Below, in pieces: positions 24,318 to 33,159 of a stretch of 64,000 bases of DNA. Source of the DNA: Paucibacter sp. DJ2R-2 (lineage in GTDB: Bacteria > Pseudomonadota > Gammaproteobacteria > Burkholderiales > Burkholderiaceae_C); contig NZ_JAJIRT010000003.1 of NCBI RefSeq assembly GCF_025717675.1, forward strand, positions 1 to 64,000. The letters run 5' to 3'. Each line of letters opens with the position of its first letter. Position 1 is the first letter of the stretch. The notes below the pieces were generated by a model, which saw only the letters and a list, made by a program, of their open reading frames with translations, was not told the DNA's origin and searched no databases. A program made the position numbers and the translations under genes.

Positions 24318-25502
24318 TCACTCGAGCTGAGCTGCCTTGCTCAGTGCCCGCAGCACGCATTGGTTGATCTCCTCGGCGCTCAGCATCAGCTGCTCGGCGG
24401 CGCTGCGGAAGTCATAGACCGATTCATTCTCGATCGCGTGCACCAACTCCAGATAGGGCTGGTAGGGGCCGCTGCCGTCGACCAGGGCCTGGCGCACGCG
24501 CTCGGGCATGGGAATCGACTGCAGCAGCTTGGTGAAGGGCTGCTTGAGCATGTGGTCGAGCAGGGAGAACAGTCCGCAGATGAACATTTCGTCGCGCAGC
24601 TCGCTGTCGCTCATGCTCTTGGCCAGCTCCTCCATCAGCAGGCCGCGGCGCAGGGCGGCAAACATGATGGGGCGCATGCTGTGGTCCTTGCTGGCCGTGG
24701 TCAGCAAGAGCGCCAGCCAGCGCTTCAGGCGCGGGTAGCCCAGCAGCATGATGGCGTGGCGGAAGGAGGACACCTCGACCGGCAGGCCGAAGGCGGCCGA
24801 GTTCAGGTAGCGCAGCAGCTTGAAGGCCAGGCTGGGGTCGCGCTTGAGGGTCTGTTCCAGGCGCTCGATGTCTTCGTCCTGGTCCACCCGGGACATCAGC
24901 TCAACGATCACCTGCAGGTCGGCCTGAATATCGGTGCGCGGTGCATTGGCGGGCGGCTCGTAGGGGCCTTGCATGGGCCAGCCGATCACGCCGGTCGCGC
25001 CGCGACCGAAGGCTGCGTCGATGTCGGCCGCACTGCGCAGGCCCGCCACATAGCGCGGCAAGGCCGGCATAGCCACATCGGAGGGGCGGTTTTCGTCGTC
25101 AAGGTCGAGTACGGCCTGCTTGAAGCAGGGCAGCAGCTCGGCCGGTACAGCAGCGGCGGGCCGGCCTTTTAGCAGCAAGCCGGTGCCGCGTTTCTTCAGT
25201 GTCAGCAGCAGCTCGGCATGCGCCGCGTCACAGGCCATGAAGGCCGGCACCTCGATCAGCACATTGGCGCTGAGCTCGCTGCCCAGCAAAGCCGTCAGCA
25301 GGCCTTCGTTGATGACGTTGAGAATCACTTGGCCGCCGCCGGCCGGCCAGACTTCGGCCACGGCGGCCAGCAGCTCGGCCGCCTCCAGCGGTGCGTCCGG
25401 GCGCAGGGGAACCACGGTCAGCCGGGTTGCGCCGACCATGCGTTGGCGGTCGATCAAAGGGGTGTAGCCGAGGGCAATGGCGCCGAGTATGGGATGGTTC
25501 AT
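24318..25502 (-). CDS. EAL-like/HDOD signalling protein
   Basis: The 394-residue protein has an N-terminal degenerate EAL-like half (YTPLIDRQRMVGATRL) without the catalytic EAL set, and a C-terminal HDOD domain from about residue 190 (LKRDPSLAFKLLRYLNSAAFGLP and HAIMLLGYPRLKRWL). This is the YuxH-type arrangement. Proteins of this class often modulate cyclic-di-GMP or stress responses, and HDOD proteins have been tied to motility in several proteobacteria. It starts 16 bp after flgL and probably shares its transcript. Confidence 0.85.
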   Translation of the reverse strand: MNHPILGAIALGYTPLIDRQRMVGATRLTVVPLRPDAPLEAAELLAAVAEVWPAGGGQVILNVINEGLLTALLGSELSANVLIEVPAFMACDAAHAELLLTLKKRGTGLLLKGRPAAAVPAELLPCFKQAVLDLDDENRPSDVAMPALPRYVAGLRSAADIDAAFGRGATGVIGWPMQGPYEPPANAPRTDIQADLQVIVELMSRVDQDEDIERLEQTLKRDPSLAFKLLRYLNSAAFGLPVEVSSFRHAIMLLGYPRLKRWLALLLTTASKDHSMRPIMFAALRRGLLMEELAKSMSDSELRDEMFICGLFSLLDHMLKQPFTKLLQSIPMPERVRQALVDGSGPYQPYLELVHAIENESVYDFRSAAEQLMLSAEEINQCVLRALSKAAQLE

Positions 25503-25518
25503 GAAGCCGCTGGGGGAA

Positions 25519-26739
25519 TCAAACGTTGAGGTACTGGAACAGCGACATGCGCTGCACCATCGCATAGGTTTTCAGCGCCGTGTCATAGCCGGTCTGCTGG
25601 TTCTGGAAATCGGAAATGCCTTGCACCATGTCGAGGTCTTCGGCCGCGGAACGTTCGGCCTGGTTGTACTGCTTGAGGGCCGCCATGCGGGACTCGGTGC
25701 CGTCCAGATTATTCAGCCTCTCGCCCAGCTGACTGCGAACATTTTGTAAGTTCGTCATCACCGCATCCAGGTCGCGCACGCGGCCGGAGTTGGACTGGGA
25801 AATCTCGACGCCGGTGCGCAGCGGCGTGCGCAACTCGGCCACGGTGCGGTCCAGCACGTCGAACAGCTTGAGCGAGTTGGTGGACGGTTTGATCTCGAAG
25901 CGGTCGCCGTCGACCGGCTGGCCCGATATATTGATGGCCATGCCGTCGAAGGTCACCGCCTTGCCCGGGGTGAAGGGGCCAGACATCACGGCGGCGCCCA
26001 GGTCGGTGTCGGTCACGGTGACGGTGGCGCCAGGCCCGGTGCCGCTGATTTCGATCAGGTAGTTGTGACCGGTCAGCTGCGAGGGGTCGGCCGTGCGGCC
26101 GGCGTCAATCCAACCCTTGGGCGCCGCGCCAGGTGGCACCGAGATCAGATTGGGCAGGGGGCCGGTTTCGAAGGTGCCGTTGCCGCTGCTCGCTTGCTCA
26201 AACACCAGACGGCCGTCCACGGTGAGCGGGAAATTGTCGATATTGCCGGTCTGGATGGAACCCGACACGCCGTTGAAGCGCACGCCGCCGGCTTGGTCCA
26301 GGAAGGGCGGGTCGCTGGCGCCCTGGCCTGAGAACAGATAGCCGCCGGCGCCATCGCCGCGGTTGGCAATCGCCAGCAGCTGGTTGCGCAGGCCGGCGAT
26401 CTTGTTGGCCAGACCGGCGCGCTCGGCGTCGCTGTAGCTGGCGTTGCCCGCGGCGATCATGGTCTCGCGCATCTGCTGCAAGAGCTCGTTGGCGTCGCCC
26501 AGGGCGGCTTCGCTGAGCGTCATGCCGTTGCGGCTGGCTTCCAAGGCGCGCTGGTTGGCATCGACCCGGCCAATGGTGGCGAGCGAGCGCTCGGCGCGCG
26601 CGGCGCCGGTCGGGTCATCGCTGGCCAGATTGATCTTCTTGCCCGAGGTCAGCTGCTGCTGCGAGGCCTGCATGGCCTGCTGGCGGCGCTGCAAGGTGGC
26701 GATGCTGGTGTCAAAGATATTGGATGTGGCGAGGCGCAT
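25519..26739 (-). CDS. flgL: Hook-filament junction protein FlgL (HAP3)
   Basis: The 406-residue protein has the flagellin-like N-terminal helix (MRLATSNIFDTSIATLQRRQ, SGKKINLASDDPTGAARA) and matching C-terminal helix (LDMVQGISDFQNQQTGYDTALK) that polymerise in the junction. It is secreted through the export gate and caps the FlgK ring before filament growth. AAGGAG lies upstream of the start. It is 55 bp after flgK and is the last structural gene of the flg operon. Confidence 0.95.
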   Translation of the reverse strand: MRLATSNIFDTSIATLQRRQQAMQASQQQLTSGKKINLASDDPTGAARAERSLATIGRVDANQRALEASRNGMTLSEAALGDANELLQQMRETMIAAGNASYSDAERAGLANKIAGLRNQLLAIANRGDGAGGYLFSGQGASDPPFLDQAGGVRFNGVSGSIQTGNIDNFPLTVDGRLVFEQASSGNGTFETGPLPNLISVPPGAAPKGWIDAGRTADPSQLTGHNYLIEISGTGPGATVTVTDTDLGAAVMSGPFTPGKAVTFDGMAINISGQPVDGDRFEIKPSTNSLKLFDVLDRTVAELRTPLRTGVEISQSNSGRVRDLDAVMTNLQNVRSQLGERLNNLDGTESRMAALKQYNQAERSAAEDLDMVQGISDFQNQQTGYDTALKTYAMVQRMSLFQYLNV

Positions 26740-26794
26740 GGCGGTGCTCCTTATTCGTATGGGGTCGGCTCAGTGCCTGCCAGCCGCTGAGAGC

Positions 26795-28792
26795 TCAGCG
26801 CGCAGCCAGGCGCAGCAATTCATCGAACAGGCTCTGGGCGGCTTGCAGCACCTTGGCCGCGGCTTGGTAGCCCTGCTGGTACTGCATCAGCCGGGCGGCT
26901 TCTTCGTCGAGGTTGACGCCGGCCTGGCCAGCGCGGGTGGATTCCGCCTCGGCCGCCACTGCCACGGAAACGCTGGACAAATAGGTGGCGCCCTGCACCC
27001 GCGAGCCAATTTCGCTCATGGTGGCGGAGTAGGCTTCGTTGATGGTGGCGCCAACAGCGATGCTGCCATCGGCGCGCACACGCTGGCCGACGAATTTTTC
27101 GCCCTGGATGTTCAGGAAAGCCTTGGCATTGCCGTTGTTGGTGGCCGGAAACTGGGTGCGCTCCAGTGTGATGGTGTCGTCCTTGCGCGGCACGCCGTTC
27201 AGGCTGAGCTCGAAGCCCAGGTCGATCGGCGGCACGGCGGTGGGCTGGTTGCCGATGTTCTGGCCGGCTGACCAGGTGCCAGTCAGCACCGAGCCGTCGC
27301 CCAGGGTCAGGGTGTACTGCAGCTTGGCTGGGTTGGTCGGGTCGGGATCACCGAACGCGAGGCTGATGGGCAGCTTGCTGGCGTCGAACTTGTCGTTCAC
27401 CGCGTAGATGGAATTGACCGTGGTCGAACCCTTGTTGTCGACATTGGTGGTCGCGGTCAGTGGCGATGCGGCGGCGATGCCGGTGGGCTGCTCCAGCACC
27501 CGGCGCATTTCCACCGCGGCCTGAGCGACGGGCTCCAGGATGTAGGAGTCGCCGGGGCCGGGCGGGGTGGCCGAGAAGTCGATGCGGAAGCCATCCACCG
27601 TGTCGCCATTGACCACGGTCTGGCTGTAGCCATCGCTGATCCGGGTCAGCTTGTAGCTGGCGCCGCCGCCGGTCGGGTCGGTCTCCAGGCGGTAGGCGCT
27701 GGCCTGCAGCTGGCTGGCATTGGTGATGGTCATGGTCACATCGGACGCAAAGCTGCCGTCGGGCGCGCGCGCATTGGTGCTTGCCGGCAGGGCGCGGGGC
27801 GCGCCGAAGGCAAAGATGGGCACGCCCTTGCCCGGTGGGTCAGACAGGTCCAGACCCAGGGCCTGCTGGTCATTGACCCGCGAGGCCAGGGCAGCAGCCA
27901 TCTGGCCCAGCATATTGCGGGCGTCCTGCAGGTCCTTGTTCTGGTATTGCAGCAGGGCGGAAATTGAGCCGCCGGTCAGCACGCTTTCGTCCAGCGAGCG
28001 CGGGCCGCCGGAGTCGGTGATGCTGAGGGCCGCACGTTGGCTGTCGTAAGGGTCTTGCGTGACCGTGAGTTCCTGCGCCTGCGCGCCCAGTACCAGGCGC
28101 TGGCCGCCGCCGATGAAGACGCCCAGGGTGCCGTCGGTGGCCGGCAGGGTGGACACCTGGATGTACTGGCTGAGCTCGGAGATCAGCTTGTCGCGCTGGT
28201 CCAGCAGGTCATTGGGCGTGTGGCCATTGCCGTTGGCGCGCGAGATCTGGTCGTTGGCGAACGCAATTTGCTTGCTCAGCTGGTTGACCACATCGACATT
28301 GGCCTTGAGGTCGCTGACCACGCCCGACTGCAGTTCCACCAGTTGCTGGCCGGCGCTGGCGAAGCGGGCCGCGACTTCGGTCGCCCGGCCCATCACCACC
28401 TGGCGCGCGGACGGGTCGGAGGGCCGGCTGCTGACGTCCACCATGGCGTTCAGGAACTGGCCGGCGGCGGCACCCAGGCCGGTTTCACCGGGCGGGAAGA
28501 TTTTCTCCAGCTGGGACAGCTGGCTCATGCGGGTCGAGTCCATATGGGCCAGCGACTTGCTGCCGGCCGCCTGGCGGGTCAGGAATTCATTGTGCGAGCG
28601 CTCGACCGTCTGGATCGTCACGCCCTTGCCGAAATAGCCGGCGCCGGTGTACTGGCCCTCGGGCGTGGTCAGCACCACCGACTGGCGGGAGTAGCCCGGT
28701 GTGTTGGCGTTGGCGATGTTCTGCCCGACCGCCTGCAGGGCGGCCTGGTTGGCAAACATCGCCCGTACGCCGATGGACAGCAATCCGCTCAT
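26795..28792 (-). CDS. flgK: Hook-filament junction protein FlgK (HAP1)
   Basis: The 665-residue secreted protein is the first junction ring on the hook. The N-terminus has LLSIGVRAMFANQAAL and the rod/hook signature NIANANTPGYSRQ. The C-terminus has SGVNLDEEAA-type sequence (VNLDEEAARLMQYQQGYQAAAKVL). It is longer than Escherichia coli FlgK (547), owing to a larger variable middle. GAGGAGC precedes the start, next to a 17-bp palindrome that overlaps the flgJ stop. Confidence 0.95.
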   Translation of the reverse strand: MSGLLSIGVRAMFANQAALQAVGQNIANANTPGYSRQSVVLTTPEGQYTGAGYFGKGVTIQTVERSHNEFLTRQAAGSKSLAHMDSTRMSQLSQLEKIFPPGETGLGAAAGQFLNAMVDVSSRPSDPSARQVVMGRATEVAARFASAGQQLVELQSGVVSDLKANVDVVNQLSKQIAFANDQISRANGNGHTPNDLLDQRDKLISELSQYIQVSTLPATDGTLGVFIGGGQRLVLGAQAQELTVTQDPYDSQRAALSITDSGGPRSLDESVLTGGSISALLQYQNKDLQDARNMLGQMAAALASRVNDQQALGLDLSDPPGKGVPIFAFGAPRALPASTNARAPDGSFASDVTMTITNASQLQASAYRLETDPTGGGASYKLTRISDGYSQTVVNGDTVDGFRIDFSATPPGPGDSYILEPVAQAAVEMRRVLEQPTGIAAASPLTATTNVDNKGSTTVNSIYAVNDKFDASKLPISLAFGDPDPTNPAKLQYTLTLGDGSVLTGTWSAGQNIGNQPTAVPPIDLGFELSLNGVPRKDDTITLERTQFPATNNGNAKAFLNIQGEKFVGQRVRADGSIAVGATINEAYSATMSEIGSRVQGATYLSSVSVAVAAEAESTRAGQAGVNLDEEAARLMQYQQGYQAAAKVLQAAQSLFDELLRLAAR

Positions 28793-28807
28793 GGCTTGCG
28801 CTCCTCA

Positions 28808-28824
28808 GGCCTGAACTTCAGGCC
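28808..28824. repeat. Perfect 17-bp palindrome at the flgJ-flgK junction
   Basis: GGCCTGAA C TTCAGGCC is a perfect palindrome with 8-bp arms. It overlaps the flgJ stop and lies next to the flgK ribosome binding site. It could be a protein-binding dyad or an RNA hairpin that affects the ratio of FlgJ to FlgK. Confidence 0.45.
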
Positions 28825-29693
28825 AGGGCGCGCTGGACGCGCACCGTGGTGTTGATGACCCGGGCCAGCTTGCTGGCGTACTCGGGGTCGGTGGCATAGC
28901 CGGCGTTCTGCAAGCCCTGGGCAAAGCCCTTGGCGCCGCCGTTTTGGGCCTGCGCCACCACCTTGCTGTAGCGCTCGTTGTTGCTGATCAGCTTGGCGTA
29001 GTCCTTGAAGGCCTCTTCATAGCTGCCATAGGCGCGGAACTTGGCGGTGACGCGCTGGGCCTTGCCATCGATGAACTCGGTGGTCTGCACCTCGGCCACG
29101 GCGCCCTTCCATGCCGATGTGGCCTTGATGCCGAAGACGTTGAAGGAGGGCTGGCCGTCCTTGTTGTTGATTTCGCGCTTGCCCCAGCCGGACTCGTGTG
29201 CGGCCTGGGCAATCATGAAGCTGGCCGGGATGCCGGTGCTGGCCTCGGCGGCCTTGGCCGCGTCGTCGTGCTTCTGTATGAAGCTGGCCACATGGGGCGC
29301 CACATTCTTCTTGGCCAGTGTGGGCAGGGGCTGCAAGGTCTTGAGCGGCTCGGCCTTGCCGTCGCTCACGCCCATTTGGCGCTGCAGCTGACGCGCAATC
29401 GCATCGGACAGGCCGCCGGGCAAGCCGGTCATCTTGCCGGCGAATTGGGTGTCCAGCATCTCGCTGCCCATCTGAGTGGCGGAGTTCTCCAGCATGCCGG
29501 TGGCCATGGTGTTGGAGCGCATGCTCTTCATCACCTCCTGCATGAACAGGGACTCGAACTGCTTGGCGGTTTCGCGGATGCTGCTCTTGGGGTCGCGCGC
29601 GGCGGCCGAGCGCAGGGCTTCGATCGAGCGGTGGTCATTGCCCAGGCTGGTGCCACCGCCCAGGGCCATGCCATTGTTGGGAGAGAGGGCCAT
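28818..29693 (-). CDS. flgJ: Flagellar rod cap and muramidase FlgJ
   Basis: The 291-residue dual protein has an N-terminal rod-capping region (TAKQFESLFMQEVMKSMR). Its C-terminal glucosaminidase domain, from about residue 135 (FIQKHDDAAKAAEAS, MIAQAAHESGWGKRE), opens peptidoglycan for rod growth. It starts 1 bp after the flgI stop. The end of flgI supplies a near-perfect ribosome binding site, GGAGGTGAT. Both domains are present, as is usual for beta- and gammaproteobacteria. Confidence 0.95.
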   Translation of the reverse strand: MALSPNNGMALGGGTSLGNDHRSIEALRSAAARDPKSSIRETAKQFESLFMQEVMKSMRSNTMATGMLENSATQMGSEMLDTQFAGKMTGLPGGLSDAIARQLQRQMGVSDGKAEPLKTLQPLPTLAKKNVAPHVASFIQKHDDAAKAAEASTGIPASFMIAQAAHESGWGKREINNKDGQPSFNVFGIKATSAWKGAVAEVQTTEFIDGKAQRVTAKFRAYGSYEEAFKDYAKLISNNERYSKVVAQAQNGGAKGFAQGLQNAGYATDPEYASKLARVINTTVRVQRALA

Positions 29694-29694
29694 A

Positions 29695-30828
29695 TCAGAT
29701 CACCTCCAGCTCGGCGTTCAGCGCGCCGGCGGTTTTCATCGCTTGCAGAATGGCCAGCAGGTCTTGCGGCGTGGCGCCCAGCGAATTCAGCGCCTTGACG
29801 ACATCGGCCAGCTTGGCCCCGGCGGGCAGCTGGATCAGCGAGCCCGGGTCTTGCTTGATGGAGATGTCGACTTTCTCGGTGACCTGGGTCTGTCCGCCCG
29901 ACATGGCATTGGGCTGGCTGACCTGGGGTGTGGAGCTGATGGTGACCGACAAGTTGCCGTGCGCAACAGCGCAGGCGGCCAGGGTCACGGCCTGGTTCAT
30001 GACCACCGATCCGGTCCGGGCATTGATGACGATGCGCGCTGCAGGTTCGGCCAAGTCCAGGGCCAGGTTTTCCATATCGGCCAGGAAGTTGACGCGTTCG
30101 TCGGGGTCGTTGGGGGCGCGCACGCGCACCACGCGGCCATCCATGGCCTGGGCCACACCGGCGCCCTTGGCCTTGTTGATGGCGCGGGCCACGGCTCGTG
30201 CGGTGTTGAAGTCGGCGGCGTTGAGGTCGAGCTGGATGAAGTCGCCGTTCTGCAGCGGTGTCGGCACCGAGCGCTCAACCAGAGCGCCGGCTGGGATGCG
30301 GCCGGCCGAGAGGTGGTTGATTTGGACCTTGGAGCCGCCCGCCGAAGCGCCGGCACCGCCAACGATCAGATTGCCTTGTGCCAGGGCATAGACCTGGCCG
30401 TCGGCGCCACGCAGCGGGGTGGTGATCAGGGTGCCGCCGCGCAGGCTCTTGGCATTGCCGACCGAGGACACGGCGATGTCGAGCTGCTGGCCGGGCTGGG
30501 CGAAGGCGGGCAGCTGGGCGGTCACCATGACCGCGGCGATATTGCGCGGCTGCATGGTCACGCCTTGCGGCAGGATGACGCCGAACTGCTGCAGCATGGC
30601 GGCCAGGCTCTGGCCGGTGTAGGGGGCCTGGGTGGTCTGGTCACCTGTGCCATCGAGGCCGACCACCAGGCCGTAGCCGGTCAGGGCATTGGTGCGAACC
30701 CCTTGGATCGCGGCCACTTCCTTGATGCGGGCCGCTTCGGCCTCAACGGGCCACCAGAGGGCGGCGCTGGCCAGCAGGGCGGCGAGGCCGGTCAGGGCGC
30801 GTAGGAGTTTGTCGGTGGCTGTTTGCAT
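29695..30828 (-). CDS. flgI: Flagellar P-ring protein FlgI
   Basis: The 377-residue protein has an N-terminal signal peptide of about 32 residues (LTGLAALLASAALWWPVEAEA). The mature part begins ARIKEVAAIQGVRTNALTGY, the hallmark of FlgI, and keeps GLDGTGDQT. It assembles the periplasmic ring that acts as bushing for the rod. It lies between flgH and flgJ in standard order. Confidence 0.96.
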   Translation of the reverse strand: MQTATDKLLRALTGLAALLASAALWWPVEAEAARIKEVAAIQGVRTNALTGYGLVVGLDGTGDQTTQAPYTGQSLAAMLQQFGVILPQGVTMQPRNIAAVMVTAQLPAFAQPGQQLDIAVSSVGNAKSLRGGTLITTPLRGADGQVYALAQGNLIVGGAGASAGGSKVQINHLSAGRIPAGALVERSVPTPLQNGDFIQLDLNAADFNTARAVARAINKAKGAGVAQAMDGRVVRVRAPNDPDERVNFLADMENLALDLAEPAARIVINARTGSVVMNQAVTLAACAVAHGNLSVTISSTPQVSQPNAMSGGQTQVTEKVDISIKQDPGSLIQLPAGAKLADVVKALNSLGATPQDLLAILQAMKTAGALNAELEVI

Positions 30829-30873
30829 GATGGTCGTGGAGGGGGAATCCTCTACGACCGATTCTGGGCAAAC

Positions 30874-31560
30874 TTAAGTCGGCCAAAGGTTCAAAAAGAA
30901 CCGCGACAACCAGCCTATTCCATGGGCGTCGGCGGTGGCGCCGCGGCCCTTCTGTTCGATGCGAACATTGGCCACGGAAGCCGATGGCACCACATTGCCC
31001 TGGGTGATCGAGCGCGGGTCGACCTGGCCCGAGAAGCGCAGAACATCGACGTTATGGTTGACGCCGATCTGCTTCTCGCCGCTGATCATCAGATGGCCAT
31101 TGGGCAGCACGGCGGTCACCACGGCGGTGATGCTGCCGGAAAAATCGTTGGTGTTTTCGTTCGTGCCCTTGCCGGTCGACTTGGTGGCCGAACTGCCGCC
31201 GGCCGAGGCCCGGCCGAAGGAGTTGGCGCTGACGAAGGGCAGGGCGGTGACGCCAGCCGTCAGCGAGCCGCTCTTGTTCAGCTCGCTGGTGCTGCTCTGG
31301 CTGGCGGTGACCTTCTCGACGATCTGGATGGTCAGCGTGTCACCGACCAGGCGGGCGCGGTGGTCCTCGAACAGGGGGCGGTAGGCTGCGGCCTGGTAGA
31401 TGGCGCCATTGCTGGGCGGCTGCAGCGGCAGGGCCGGCAAATTGACCACCGGCGTGTGCTGCAGCTCGACCTGCGGTTCGCGGTACAAGGTGCTGCAACC
31501 GCCGAGCAGCAAGGCGCTGCCCAGGGTCAACAGGAATCGGGCGTCAGGCAGGGTCTTCAT
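30874..31560 (-). CDS. flgH: Flagellar L-ring lipoprotein FlgH
   Basis: The 228-residue outer-membrane ring protein has a lipoprotein signal with lipobox LLLGGC near residue 22. The conserved core has LVGDTLTIQIVEKVTAS, LPNGHLMISGEKQI and FSGQVDPRSI. ATG 31560 is chosen because it gives the lipoprotein signal and has GGAG just upstream; the frame stays open further 5' but that part is antisense to flgG sense in another frame. Its start lies 11 bp after the flgG stop. Confidence 0.95.
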   Translation of the reverse strand: MKTLPDARFLLTLGSALLLGGCSTLYREPQVELQHTPVVNLPALPLQPPSNGAIYQAAAYRPLFEDHRARLVGDTLTIQIVEKVTASQSSTSELNKSGSLTAGVTALPFVSANSFGRASAGGSSATKSTGKGTNENTNDFSGSITAVVTAVLPNGHLMISGEKQIGVNHNVDVLRFSGQVDPRSITQGNVVPSASVANVRIEQKGRGATADAHGIGWLSRFFLNLWPT

Positions 31561-31571
31561 GAGGCGCTCCA

Positions 31572-32354
31572 TCAGATCTGGGCGAGCTTTTGCAGCATCT
31601 GGTCCGAGGTCTGCACGGCCTTGGAATTGAGCTCGTAGGCGCGCTGGGTCTGGATCATGGACACCAGCTCCTCGACCACATTGACGTTCGAGGTTTCGAC
31701 AAAGCCTTGCTGCAAGGCGCCCAGACCATTGGCATTGGGGGCGCCGGCATTCGGTGTACCGGATGAGGCAGTCTCCGAGAACAGGTTCTGGCCCTTGGGG
31801 TCCAGGCCGGCCGGATTGACAAAATTGGCCAGCTGCACCTGACCCAAGGTCTGCGGCGCGGGCGAACCCGGCACGGTGATGCTGACGGTGCCGTCGTTGC
31901 CGATGGTCAGGCTTTGGGCATTGGCCGGCACGGTGATGCCGGGCAGCACGGTGTAACCGTTGTTGGTGACGATCTGGCCAGCCGAGTCGAGCTGGAAGGA
32001 GCCGTCGCGGGTGTAAGCGGTGGTGCCGTCGGGCATCTGCACCTGGAAGAAACCATTGCCCTTGATGGCCAGGTCCAGATTGTTGGTGGTCTGCTGCAGA
32101 TTGCCCTGGCTGTAGATGCGCGAGGTAGCGACCGGGCGCACGCCCAGGCCGACCTGCAAGCCGGTGGGCAACTGCGTCTGTTCGGTGGTGTTGGCACCGC
32201 TTTGCCGCAGGTTCTGGTAAATCAGATCCTCGAACACCGCGTGCGAGCGTTTGAAGCCGTTGGTGGCGACATTGGCGAGGTTGTTGGAGATGGTGTCCAG
32301 CTGGGTTTGCTGGGCCTCCATGCCGGTCTTGGCAATCCAGAGTGAGCGGATCAT
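31572..32354 (-). CDS. flgG: Distal rod protein FlgG
   Basis: The 260-residue axial protein begins [20 protein letters not shown] followed by [14 protein letters not shown], the rod/hook N-terminal signature, and ends with [20 protein letters not shown]. It forms the distal drive-shaft. AAGGAC is the ribosome binding site. Length and motifs are typical. Confidence 0.97.
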   Translation of the reverse strand: MIRSLWIAKTGMEAQQTQLDTISNNLANVATNGFKRSHAVFEDLIYQNLRQSGANTTEQTQLPTGLQVGLGVRPVATSRIYSQGNLQQTTNNLDLAIKGNGFFQVQMPDGTTAYTRDGSFQLDSAGQIVTNNGYTVLPGITVPANAQSLTIGNDGTVSITVPGSPAPQTLGQVQLANFVNPAGLDPKGQNLFSETASSGTPNAGAPNANGLGALQQGFVETSNVNVVEELVSMIQTQRAYELNSKAVQTSDQMLQKLAQI

Positions 32355-32383
32355 GGTGGGTGTCCTTCAGGCGAATCGGGAGG

Positions 32384-33109
32384 TCAAGAGGTGCCGAGCA
32401 ATTTGGCCGACTGCTGGCCCTGGGTCTGGGCAATCTGCATCAGCTTCATCTGCTGCTCGAACTGGCGGCCGGCCGCGATCATGCTGACCATGGTCTCGAC
32501 CGCGCTGACGTTGGAGCCTTCCAGCGCGCCGTCTTGCAAGCGGGCCGTGGGGTCGGCGGGCAGGTCGCCATCGGGGGCGCGGAACAAGCCGTCGGCGCCC
32601 CGTGTCATACGCGCCTCGGGCGTGACCAGCTTGAGCTTGCCGATGGTGGTGCTGGTGCCATTGGCGGCCTTGGCGCTGACCGTGCCGTCGTTGCCGATCG
32701 ACAGCTCGGTGTTTGGCGGTGCATTGATGGGGCCGCCATCGCCCTGAACCTGCAAGCCATTGCGCATGACGAGCAGGCCTTCGGCGTTGACGTCGAGCGC
32801 GCCGGCTCTGGTGTAGGCCTCGGTGCCGTCCAGTCCTTGCACGGCCAACCAGGCGTTGCCCTTCATGGCCACGTCGAGATTGCGGCTGGTGGCCTGCATC
32901 ACGCCGGGGTCAGAGTTGTAGCCGGTGGTGGTCTCGAGTGCATAAGCGCGGGTGCTGGCGCCGTCGCCGCGAATCGGCACCGAGCGAAAGGCCTGCAGCT
33001 CGGCGCGAAAGCCATTGGTCGAGACATTGGCCAGGTTGTTGGCCAGCACATCCTGTCGCTGCATGGCCGCCTTGGCGCCTGCCATCGAGAGGTAGATCAT
33101 GCGGTCCAT
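32384..33109 (-). CDS. flgF: Proximal rod protein FlgF
   Basis: The 241-residue rod protein begins MDRMIYLSMAGAKAAMQRQD, has LANNLANVSTNGFRAE, and ends with SNVSAVETMVSMIAAGRQFE, the pattern that distinguishes FlgF from FlgG. It sits between flgE and flgG with short spacers and an AGGAC ribosome binding site. Confidence 0.96.
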   Translation of the reverse strand: MDRMIYLSMAGAKAAMQRQDVLANNLANVSTNGFRAELQAFRSVPIRGDGASTRAYALETTTGYNSDPGVMQATSRNLDVAMKGNAWLAVQGLDGTEAYTRAGALDVNAEGLLVMRNGLQVQGDGGPINAPPNTELSIGNDGTVSAKAANGTSTTIGKLKLVTPEARMTRGADGLFRAPDGDLPADPTARLQDGALEGSNVSAVETMVSMIAAGRQFEQQMKLMQIAQTQGQQSAKLLGTS

Positions 33110-33159
33110 GGCGGGTCCTTGGCTTCAATCAGGCGAGAGTGGATTCAGGTTCAGACAGA

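Noticed and set aside
31561-32433. Long 5' extension of flgH
   Set aside because: It is an out-of-frame reading of flgG. The lipoprotein signal fixes the start at 31560.
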